Assembly (NCBI GenBank): GCA_948146395.1 | Contig: OX411556.1 | Coordinates: forward strand, 27,265,653 to 27,329,652 | Reading direction: 5' to 3' | DNA: 64,000 bases | From: Fragum whitleyi | Lineage: Eukaryota; Mollusca; Bivalvia; Cardiida; Cardiidae | Shown here: piece by piece, positions 56,081 to 64,000 of the stretch | How positions within the stretch are numbered: the stretch's first letter is position 1 | Layout: every line of letters starts with the position of its first letter | Notes under the pieces: model-generated | The model's database searches: none | What the model saw: the letters and a program-made list of their open reading frames with translations, nothing else | Told to the model about the DNA's origin: nothing | Program-made: the position numbers and the translations under genes

Positions 56081-56447
56081 AGTTACATCGTGAAATTGAC
56101 ATTTAACCATTCAAAAATGCTCCTAACTCACTGAAAAACATATAACAACAACTTCGTTCAACATAAAAATACCTGGGGAAAAACATCGGGATTTCACTCA
56201 TTTAATTGAAATTGTAAGCGTTGGATAGGTTCTTGAAGGAAAAGGGAGCTATCTATAGAACTTGTATACAATTTTTACTTAAGTGAGGTAATTAATATTG
56301 CTAATTTTGTTCATCCTGAACAAAATTTGCAATACTGGATTACCTCCCATTAAATTCACTCAAAAGTCGCTCCACACACTCATTCAATTTCATTCCTAAA
56401 TCATTCCATAATCATTCATCTTGTCAATTTCACGATGTTGTTAACTG
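56080..56447 (+). mobile_element. CAGTTA-type MITE, internally deleted
   Basis: TTACATCGTGAAATTGACAT to TTTCACGATGTTGTTAACTG. Its right end lies 94 bp upstream of the gene C start codon. Confidence 0.85.
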
Positions 56448-56541
56448 TATGTGAAAACTGTATCACAGACTAAATGATAAGACAACTCAAGGTCAATATA
56501 TCCTTTTAAGGTCATTGTGGCTAGGCTTTATCTCAAACACC

Positions 56542-56650
56542 ATGATTCTGTCTTGTTTTGTGATTTTGCTTTGTGCTACTGTTTCACAAGGCTATCCTGT
56601 GCCGAGTGCAAGAATTTTGTCGAGTGGTGATTTGGAATTAACCATTCAAG
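56542..56650 (+). CDS. Gene C exon 1, signal peptide
   Basis: ATG at 56542 gives MILSCFVILLCATVSQG, a typical signal peptide with cleavage likely after SQG, then YPVPSARILSSGDLELTIQ. Donor GTAAAA. No in-frame ATG lies closer upstream; the frame is open to a TTG at 56515 only. Confidence 0.85.
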
Positions 56651-59600
56651 GTAAAAGAAAAAAAATCAAGTACTTAACGATGGATCTGATTTCTTTTAGC
56701 CAAATCGAGTGTCAGAAATGAGTCAATGAAACGCAAAAGCACAATGTACAAGTTCAAATTGGGCTATATATATAAGTAAATAAGGCACCAAACAATTTTA
56801 AGCTTACCCGAGCCCAACGTGCTCAAGGTGAGCTTTGGCACCATTTTCGTCCGTCTCCCACAGAAAGTCGCCATCAATCTTTCAAATATCTTCTACTCAT
56901 TGGACAATTTCAACCAAATTTGGCTGTCATTCTTGGATCGTGTGCGCGAAATCTTGATAAACCCAATAATATTGGCGTGACAGGGTGTGGCTGTTTTTAC
57001 CTTGAAATCTTTAAACATCTTTTCCTCCCAAACCATTGGGCAAATTTCAACCAAAATTGCCAGGAGTGTTCCTTGGTTGACCCTTCTTATAACTTGATCG
57101 TGAAATTTCGTTTGACCACAAATATGACCGTGGAAGAGAGGGGCATTTAATGAATTTGAAATCTTCAAACGGGTTACCTGCCATTTCAGTTGGTCGATTC
57201 AAACCAAAATTCTCATGAGTCTCCCTTGGTGAGTGACTATCTTCAAAACTTGTTGAGACATTTCAAATACAAAAATGTACTTGGAAGAGATTTTTGTGAA
57301 AATTTTAAACTTCTTTTCCCCCAATAACCAGTGGGCAAAATTCACCCAAAATAGCACGAAACACGCTTAGAAAATGGACGTGGCAGGTCGGAACAGTTTT
57401 TTTTTTTTACTTTGAAACCCTTTATCGTCTTCTCCTATTCCAGTTGGTCTATTCAACCAAACCTAAGATAATAAAAATACACAATTGGTGAACCTTCTTA
57501 AAACTAAACTTGTTCGTGAAATTTTGGTTTACCCCGAAAAATATATAAAAAAATATTCATTGGCGGGACGGGGAATTCTATTCAGCTGAGAGAGTAAGGG
57601 CATTTTTGGCCCGCTTTTTTCACTATTTGAATTTAATTCTAGAGATTTCCGTTTTCTTTAATTTTTTTTAAATTTCAGATTTGCGTTAAGACCGATCACA
57701 TTTTCGAGTATATTCTTACTTAAAAATGATTATTTTCCATAGTAATAGCAGCTTACATAAAAATCTCTTGACTAAGCTTAACCGAATGCAATGTTAATAC
57801 ATGTACTTATTTGTAGATGTCCCCGGCCTCTTGTCAGTCCATGTGAGTTACTTAATCAACGGACAAAAATATGCAGGACAATTTTTCAAGACCGGTAAGT
57901 CATTGAAAATTTTGAAATCGGATGTCATCGGGTTTCCTATAAAGGAATGCTATCGGAAGATGATGCCGCTATTCAGACGTCACAAAATGCTTTAAAAATA
58001 GTAAGTTCACACCTATGTAATACGTCATATTGTCGCTAATAGCATTCGAGTTCCGTTAATTCTATATTTTATTGCATAAAATGTGTGTTTTCGGGTCGTT
58101 TTATGCATACGTTAACGGACAAGCCCAGGGCGGCAACGGAAGATAAATTGGATTAATAAGTAAATTCAAGTGCCGTCAACATCCGTTTTTTTTTCAGTTA
58201 GATATCCTCGGACTGGGCCTATATACTTTTGCAGTTTCTATGAATAACATTGATATAGAGCATAAATAAAAACGTCGATCCTATTCCCGCGTTAATTTTT
58301 AGGACGTCATTACTTTGCCAAGCAACGTCGGTATAAACAAAAGGGACGGCGCAATGCATAAAGCAATTTTTCCAATACATAATTCGTTTTTGAGCTAGTT
58401 TTAAAGCGTTCCTTTGAATTATTTTGTAATTGCTGTTTGATAAAATGCTCAAGTCTTTCTTTTCTGCAATAATAGCGTCAATTCACGTTTTTTTTACATA
58501 CGTTCACTATTTGCAAAGACCCTCGAAATTCGCACTCGGGCGTTAAACCATTTTTCGGGTCTCTTCAAATGTAAACGCCCTAAAAAAGTGAATTAACCCT
58601 ACATTCTTCTTAAGAGGATATGGATTGAGTGGTACAAAATACCGAAGTTATTTAACGAGACTTCTGTAATAGGTTTAAAAAGAGATTTTGCCGAGAATTC
58701 GTCTGTTTTAGATAGCGATTTAAATACTTTTTATTGCATAAGCACCAATTTCATATTGTCTTTATGATTTGGATCATATTTTTTCGAAAAAAAAAATATT
58801 CAGAATCATATTTTAAGCTTTACGAAAATGCGTTGCTTTTCGCTTTAAGCGCATTTCAATAGTTATAATACTAGTGTGATACAAGTTTTGATACAAGAAT
58901 CACCGCATTATGTCCATCTGATACTAAGAAAATATCATTTTGGATGTTATCACACGTATATTTTTAAGATAATGTTCATAATTAAAAAAATAACGGTATT
59001 ATTGCGTCATTAAAGAAACATCGCGGAATAGACAAGTTTAATGATTTTCGAATGGTATTGAATAGTGCGTTGAGCGAATTTGAATACAAGTTTTAGGGTA
59101 TGTAATACAATATCGCTCATTTCGTCTGTGTTGGACGAAATTAACTATTTTTATTACCTTCCTTTAAAGGTATCTACGTATTTTCTGTTTGTGTGTCTTC
59201 AAGGCCCTATCTGCAGACGCATCAAAATCTTCTCTAAACAACAAAATCGTAGAATGATTTATTCGATTTGATTAAAAAAAATGATCGTTTTGAAAAAATT
59301 CAAGGTGTTTTCGACGATTTCTGAGCGCTGTAAATGGTTTGAGTGAGTATTTGGTTGATTGATTGAAAGGAGTTTAACGCCGCTTTCAATTTTTTTTTCG
59401 GTTATATCGCGGCGGCTGGAGCACCTAACAATGGTTTCCTGGTATTTCTCTCACCAGTACAACCACCACATCCTTTCCTAGCCTCCAGCTACTATCTCAC
59501 ATAGGTCTACGATTATCAACCCATTGGTGAAGGACAAATAATCGGAAAGAATGAGTGCCGCCGTCGGGGATCGAACCCGGGACCTCTAGCATGACAGTCC

Positions 59601-62600
59601 GAAGTGCTACCAACTGCGTTATGACGGCGGCTTGAGTGAGTATTTGGAATGAATGAATAATGGACCGAAGAGTGAGCATTTTGGAGTGGTTTCGATCGAC
59701 TAGAATGTCAAATTACTATACATGTTTTTAACTATAGTACGAAAATGAAAAGATAGATTTATTCATTATTATTTTTACTGTTGTTTGCTATTTTGTCTAG
59801 ATTTCTTGGTTGTTGTCGTTCAATAGTTTAACCGCCAGAAGTATGAAATAATAACATTGCCCATGTAAATCTATCTTTTTATATTAATTTATTGATTCCC
59901 TTCAATGATTCGGCGTCATTTAATTTTTAGCATGTTTTTATTTAGATACGTTAATCTATTAATTTAAGAAATAAAAGCCTTTGGTTTTCGTGAGAGCTCA
60001 TTTTAACTTCCATTGCGTGAGAAGTAAAAACTATTATTACACTCGTGGGTCCGCCGCTTTTGAAAGTATAGCATTTGTTGGACACTCAATGAAAGATAAA
60101 AACCCATCTTGCGGTGAAATAATTATTTTCAACAAATCCCCCACCCTAAATAGTCTTACATGTAAGAGTCTTGATTAAACAAACCTGGTAAGTTTAAAGA
60201 TACGTGCAAAAACGCTGCATGATACTCAGCCCTTTCTTTAGCCTGACTTTTGTCTTTTCTTTGCCCAAAAAGAAATATCTAAAAAAACAAAAAACAAAAA
60301 AAAAGAAAAACAGCAAAAAACAAAACAACAACAACAAAAAAAAAAAACAAGAAGGTGGTTAAACTATTCAACATGTTTTAAGCTGAAGAAAAATGGATAC
60401 TCACTAACAGGGCAGTAAAAGGCTCAAATTCGAAACCTTTCGAATACAAGCTTACTGGTTATACAACAAGTGGAGCGTTTTCTGTAGAAGGTCGAATTTA
60501 TCCAAGTAAGTTACAAATGAGTCAGTGTTTGACATTTCCAACAATTTCAAATGTGTGCAAAGCAAAGATTTCTGCCAGGCTGTGCATCCGCACCTTGTGA
60601 CCAGAGTCTTCACTATGCGATTTCCACATAGATAAGGTCTGAAAGTACCTGCATACTGTTCTACAACCTTCTAGTTATAATATGTAACTGCCTAGGCTGC
60701 AAAATGTTTGCACTACATGCAGATGTCAAATTGTTGGAAAAGTCACGCACAGGCGCAGATATTTTTCTGTCTTAGCTCTATACCTTTTGTGAACATGTGA
60801 CAAAAATTTCGAACCCCCTGCTTGAATAAAGTCGGAGATGATTAAGTAGGGAAGTAGTACGCAATACAGAATTGATTTTTTTAATGTTTTCTTCCTCGCT
60901 TTTCGGATTTAAAATTCCTGAAATAAGTCAAATTATATTCATATCAAAGGTATCACTTTTCGAAATTATAAGCTTTCTTTCTATTCCAAATTTCTAGAAA
61001 TTAAATGATAATAATAGTGACTTTTCGAAATTATAAGCTTTCTTTCTATTCCAAATTTCTAGAAATTAAATGATAATAATAGTGATTTTTGATTATATTT
61101 CAAAATGAAATAGATATCGTACATTTTTAACTTTTAAGCGGTGAGAAAAGACGTGCATGCTGAATTGGAACCTGCACTGTCTGCATTGTACCTGGTTGTG
61201 ACTGAAAACTCTGAACTTGACCGATTGAAATGCCATAATAATGCTATCTTTAAATTGAGCGTGTGTGTGAAATTTCCAACAATTTCAAATATGCGCCAAG
61301 CAAAGACTCTGGCCAGCCTGTGCGTCTGCACAGTCTGTCTAGAATCTTCACTTTGCGCTTTATGGGTAGATACGGTCTCAAAGTATCGTTAGACAGACAG
61401 ACAATCTTTAAATCGCAAAATTTGACTGTTTATGCTGTTCGATATATGCACCTCTCGCGCTTGTCAAATTTTTGGAAATGTCACGCACTGGCTCAATTTA
61501 TTTGTAAAAAAAAGAGAAAAACATAAGAAATTCAATAGTATCTATTAATATTCACTCCTCATTATTCAATTTTCCTTTTCCTTAAACATCGAAGAACATA
61601 CCAGCTTGGCCATCAGTCCACCAAAACATGTACGACGGGGTACGGTGATTTTCAGAGACGATTTCAATGGTGCATTAGACAAGACTAACTGGGAATACGA
61701 AGTGTCCATGTTTGGAGGCTATGTACGTTACACTTTATGAAAGTAGATGACTGTTATTGGTTCTTTACTTCTGTCATATCATTGATGTACGAAATCTAGG
61801 CAGTATTAAATAGAGGATAACTGTTTGTTTCAGTGTAAGATCGATTTATATTCATTGAGTTAACAACAGAGGCTATATTTTCACGAGTGGTGGAGCCACG
61901 AGTGAAAATATATCTTTTGTTGTTCACGAATAAAATATTAATCGATCTTACTCGAAAAACAAACGATTATTCTATTTCTTTATTGCAAGAATGAAAGAAA
62001 ATGTGTAACTTATAGGACATGTTTTTGGAAAGCGCGTCATTTTGCGCGTGATTACTATGCAGCGTTCATTGTGACGTCACTTTTTTTGCCTCGCATAGAT
62101 GACGCCAGATAGGATGAAATGCACAAAAGCAGGGTATAAGCTTTTGAAAATTTCACAGCTTTTGCGGTGAGTATCAAGTGATAATCTACCGTTATTTCTC
62201 GATAAACCAACGAAAAGCATTAAAGAAACGAAATAAATTGGTATTTAGATACATATTTTGCTAAAACACTGGTATATGTACAAAAAAGGTACGGAGATTT
62301 TCAGTAACGTTTTCAATGGCAGAATTGGGCAAGACTATCTTGGATTCTTGAGTCTACAGGTTTGGATGTTATGTATGTTATACTTAATTATTCTTGGTAC
62401 ATAGATAACTGTGTCGTGCTCCACATGCATGATTTGATTATAAACTACATGTAAAAGCTTTTTGGCGTAATTAAGGTAGCATTATGCCATCACCTGTTTT
62501 CGGTTATCTTTTTGAAGTATATAAATAGGTTGCTGAAGGCCGGTTGATATAATCATCATTGATTCCCTACTATTTTTATAAAAACTTGTATTCGTAAAAC

Positions 62601-63603
62601 GAATATGAAATATCACATAGAAATCGAAAGACAGCAAAAGTGCTAAAGCAACGAATTGCTTTTCCCTTTACAGAACGGAGAAATACAAGTGTATACCAAT
62701 GATCCACAGAACATTTTTACAAGAGATGGTAAACTTTTTATCAAACCGGTATGCTAGAATTCTAACAAAATATTTATCCCCCATTACTGAACCTTTTATC
62801 CTGCTGAACGCGAATTTTGTTTCTAACATTTACATGTACACATTTTGGGAACATTCTGCCTCGCGATTTTCCACGGTAATTTGAAAGCACACAGTGTCTG
62901 CAAAGGCCAAAATCAGATATTATGTCTGTCAATTCTTTGTGTCCTGGTACCGAAATATGCCACAAAGAGTATAAGAACGATGTCGTTCTGTTTTTTAACT
63001 AGATGTGTCTTAAAACAGCAGTTCATCTTATATTTTTAGTGGCAAAAGTCTTTTTTTTGTAAGAGTGATTGTAAGTGTTTCACGTCATTTAAATAATTTC
63101 AAAGTTATATTGCGACGACTGGTGCACTTAACATTAGCATTATGTCGTTTACCTCACAAGAACAATCATAACATTTTCATTCGAGCCACCTATTGTTTAG
63201 TTGCCGATCTATAGAACGTTTACATAACGTTTACATGAAACATGCTGTCAATCTCATAAACTCCATTGGAACTTTCTTGTCGGTTAGCGATTTTTCTAGA
63301 GCATTGACATATCAAATGCTGCGCATTAGTTGATTAAATCCTAAAATGATACAGTTTTTTTGTTTTCATTAAAAAATCGATCCTATTTCATTTCTTGGGC
63401 ATTATATTTACGCGAGTGCGGAAAACAACTTTTTTCTTTTTAAAATTACGATAAACACTTCATCGTCAACCGTTAATATCCATTATCCCGTACATGTTTC
63501 ACATTGTATATTAAACGTTAAAATGTATCTTTTTAGACTATTACAGCCAATGACCCACGATTCGGTGGCGATTTTCTTCACACCGGAACTATGGATTTAA
63601 ATC
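56542..63603 (+). CDS. Secreted beta-1,3-glucan-binding / GH16-like protein, 3' part outside window
   Basis: Six exons: 56542-56650, 57817-57894, 60383-60505, 61595-61722, 62674-62748, 63537-63603; the gene continues to the right. The first exon encodes a signal peptide. Exons 4-6 start a GH16 (laminarinase/beta-glucan recognition protein) domain: VIFRDDFNGALDKTNWEYEV, NGEIQVYTNDPQNIFTRDGK, LFIKP, then DPRFGGDFLHTGTMDLN. Members of this family bind fungal or bacterial beta-1,3-glucan in haemolymph and trigger the prophenoloxidase cascade, or digest laminarin in the gut. The catalytic ExDxxE lies downstream and is not visible, so binding protein and active glucanase cannot be told apart. All junctions agree in phase (1,1,1,0,0,1). 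Confidence 0.9.
56805..57560 (+). repeat. Repeat with GTGCTCA end and internal units of 120-155 bp
   Basis: Begins AGCTTACCCGAGCCCAACGT, then about five units near 56876, 57003, 57158, 57298 and 57412, each with AAAYCTT--AAAC followed about 20-30 bp later by a TT(C/G)A-ACCAAA string. A similar start (AGCTTACCTGAGCACAAAGT) occurs at 49815 next to the foldback element. Confidence 0.6.
57817..57894 (+). CDS. Gene C exon 2
   Basis: 78 nt, acceptor TATTTGTAG, donor GTAAGT, phase 1 both sides. DVPGLLSVHVSYLINGQKYA has the alternating pattern of a beta-sandwich and resembles the N-terminal CBM39-like module of this family. Confidence 0.8.
58990..59725 (-). mobile_element. CAGTTA-type MITE carrying a nested SINE
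   Basis: Pieces AACATCGCGGAATAGACAAG, the AATGATTTTCGAATGG run and TTGAATAGTGCG on the left; GAATGAATAATGGACCG, GAGCATTTTGGAGTGG on the right, in reverse orientation. The SINE 59355-59631 lies inside. Confidence 0.7.
59355..59631 (-). mobile_element. SINE family 1, full length, nested, with TSD
   Basis: Reverse orientation with intact head (GGGGATCGAACCCGGG, CGTTATGACGGCGGC). Flanked by TTGAGTGAGTATTTGG at 59339-59354 and 59632-59647, 16 bp perfect. Confidence 0.95.
60383..60505 (+). CDS. Gene C exon 3
   Basis: 123 nt, donor GTAAGT, phase 1 both sides. Acceptor may be TTTTAAG (60382) or, six bases later, GAAG (60388); both keep frame. Encodes EEKWILTNRAVKG and YKLTGYTTSGAFSVEGRIYP; family membership of this part is by position, not motif. 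Confidence 0.7.
60516..60775. repeat. Foldback repeat with TGACATTTCCAACAATTTC end, copy 1
   Basis: Left GAGTCAGTGTTTGACATTTC and right TGGAAAAGTCACGCACAGGC form inverted ends. Interior CCAGGCTGTGCATCCGCAC matches copy 2. Confidence 0.75.
60955..61084 (+). repeat. Exact 65-bp tandem duplication
   Basis: ACTTTTCGAAATTATAAGCT begins at 60955 and 61020; the two units appear identical. Confidence 0.97.
61240..61505. repeat. Foldback repeat with TTTCCAACAATTTC end, copy 2
   Basis: GTGTGTGAAATTTCCAACAA at the left, TTTGGAAATGTCACGCACTG at the right. Interior GCCAGCCTGTGCGTCTGCAC and CTTCACTTTGCG align with copy 1. Confidence 0.75.
61595..61722 (+). CDS. Gene C exon 4, start of GH16 domain
   Basis: 128 nt, acceptor ACATCGAAG after a TTTTCCTTTTCC tract, donor GTACGT. 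Encodes RRGTVIFRDDFNG and NWEYEVSMFGGY. A decayed duplicate lies at 62272-62385. Confidence 0.9.
61825..61975. repeat. Palindromic element, TATTTTCACGAGTGG centre
   Basis: Centre ATATTTTCACGAGTGG-TGGAG-CCACGAGTGAAAATAT is a near-perfect hairpin; outer GTAAGATCGAT (61838) and ATCGATCTTAC (61942) also pair. Confidence 0.88.
62272..62390 (+). pseudogene. Decayed duplicate of gene C exon 4
   Basis: GGTACGGAGATTTTCAGTAA then CGTTTTCAATGGCAGAATTG aligns with GGTACGGTGATTTTCAGAGA then CGATTTCAATGGTGCATTAG of exon 4, and the match continues through CAAGACTA and TTTGGATGTTATGTATGTTA (exon end plus donor GTACGTTA). The frame is broken after about 15 codons and the donor GT is followed by ATGTTA. Confidence 0.8.
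62674..62748 (+). CDS. Gene C exon 5
   Basis: 75 nt, acceptor CCTTTACAG, phase 0 both sides, donor GTATGC. The internal GATG|GTAAAC is not used: reading on gives DGKLFIKP, matching the family, and the next exon begins in phase 0. Confidence 0.9.
63080..63190 (-). mobile_element. SINE family 1, degraded 3' part
   Basis: TTATATTGCGACGACTGGTG, CACTTAACATTAGCAT, and CTCACAAGAACAATCATAAC recall the reverse SINE body. Confidence 0.55.
63537..63603 (+). CDS. Gene C exon 6
   Basis: 67 nt, acceptor TTTTTAG, donor GTAAGT. Encodes TITANDPRFGGDFLHTGTMD LN of the GH16 sandwich. Later exons are beyond the window. Confidence 0.9.
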
Positions 63604-63804
63604 GTAAGTTACGACATTTAACTTAGATTGGAATGTGTCATATTTCTCGGTAAATCCAACCGAGAGATGTATATAATTTTTGTGGTTGTTTTCTTACCAA
63701 TGAAAAAAAAGAATTCTGAGCTTACAGGTGTCATTTTTATCCTTGATGAATGCTGTCTGATGGATTTACCCTATCTGTATAAGAACGTTTAAAATAGATA
63801 TTAT

Positions 63805-64000
63805 ATGACCCGTCACGCGAAAAGACCCTCTGGGAAGTGCGTAAAGTATCGACCCTGGTCAGACTGCGCGGATTACGCAGACTGACTATGGTCGAAAGTT
63901 TTTGCACCGTGCTTTTTTTCTGAATCTATAATGATCAATCTACCTCCAAGTAAAAGAATGTTTGAAAAACGACTTCTGGTTGACCAAAGCGGCGTAAAAC
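63805..64000. mobile_element. Foldback MITE with GTGACC-type end, cut by window end
   Basis: ATATGACCCGTCACGCGAAA left end, central GACCCTGGTCAGACTGCGC / GCAGACTGACTATGGTC stem, and CTGAATCTATAATGATCAAT as in 25930-25960 in the other orientation. Starts about 200 bp after gene C exon 6. Confidence 0.75.

Noticed and set aside
56515..56541. Upstream TTG-initiated extension of gene C
   Set aside because: Not an ATG, and the ATG at 56542 starts directly with a good signal peptide.
61141..61526. Overlapping frames of 83-87 codons
   Set aside because: They lie in a foldback repeat with a diverged second copy and show no domain or shared reading frame.

Overview
The window is animal nuclear DNA, AT-rich and dense with introns and repeats, most likely from a mollusc and probably a bivalve. 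The evidence is spliced genes with conserved GT-AG junctions, many tRNA-headed SINE copies of a kind common in bivalves, MITE-like elements, a truncated LINE, and a beta-1,3-glucan-binding/GH16 gene of invertebrate type. The species cannot be fixed from sequence alone.

Three genes lie on the + strand. (1) Ferroportin-like gene A (SLC40A1 family) runs from about 1819 to 9669 with eight recognisable coding exons; its short ATG exon is not in the window. (2) Ferroportin-like gene B, a tandem paralogue, runs from 14482 to 48614 with nine coding exons, including a 13-nt first exon and a last exon separated by a 16.5-kb intron. Both genes share every exon boundary and phase and give proteins of about 571 and 560 residues, against 571 in human. 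(3) Gene C starts at 56542 and runs off the right end. It encodes a secreted protein with a short N-terminal beta-rich part followed by the start of a GH16 laminarinase/beta-glucan recognition domain; six exons are visible. I see no functional link between iron export and glucan recognition beyond shared neighbourhood.

Nearly everything else is repeats. Families seen: a Tc1/mariner-like MITE (about 20 copies, TIR starting CAGTTA, apparent TA target), a second foldback MITE (TIR with GTGACC), at least three tRNA-derived SINE families with several clear target-site duplications, a Helitron-like nonautonomous element with four copies (two long ones in inverted orientation flank exons 1-8 of gene B), a 5'-truncated LINE with a perfect 14-bp target duplication, several minisatellites, and a 4.7-kb foldback structure at 49990-54722 whose two arms are each tandem arrays of about 350-bp units.

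Most noteworthy: an 83-bp tandem array that has multiplied the 3' splice site in front of gene B exon 3; a GC-AG intron in gene B only; replacement in both paralogues of three of the four residues known to bind metal in vertebrate ferroportin, including the hepcidin-binding cysteine; SINE and MITE insertions sitting 8-35 bp from splice sites; a decayed duplicate of gene C exon 4; and two islands in the giant intron of gene B where one short motif recurs on both strands. Exon calls rest on reading-frame, phase and splice-site agreement plus remembered family sequence; no search or alignment program was run.
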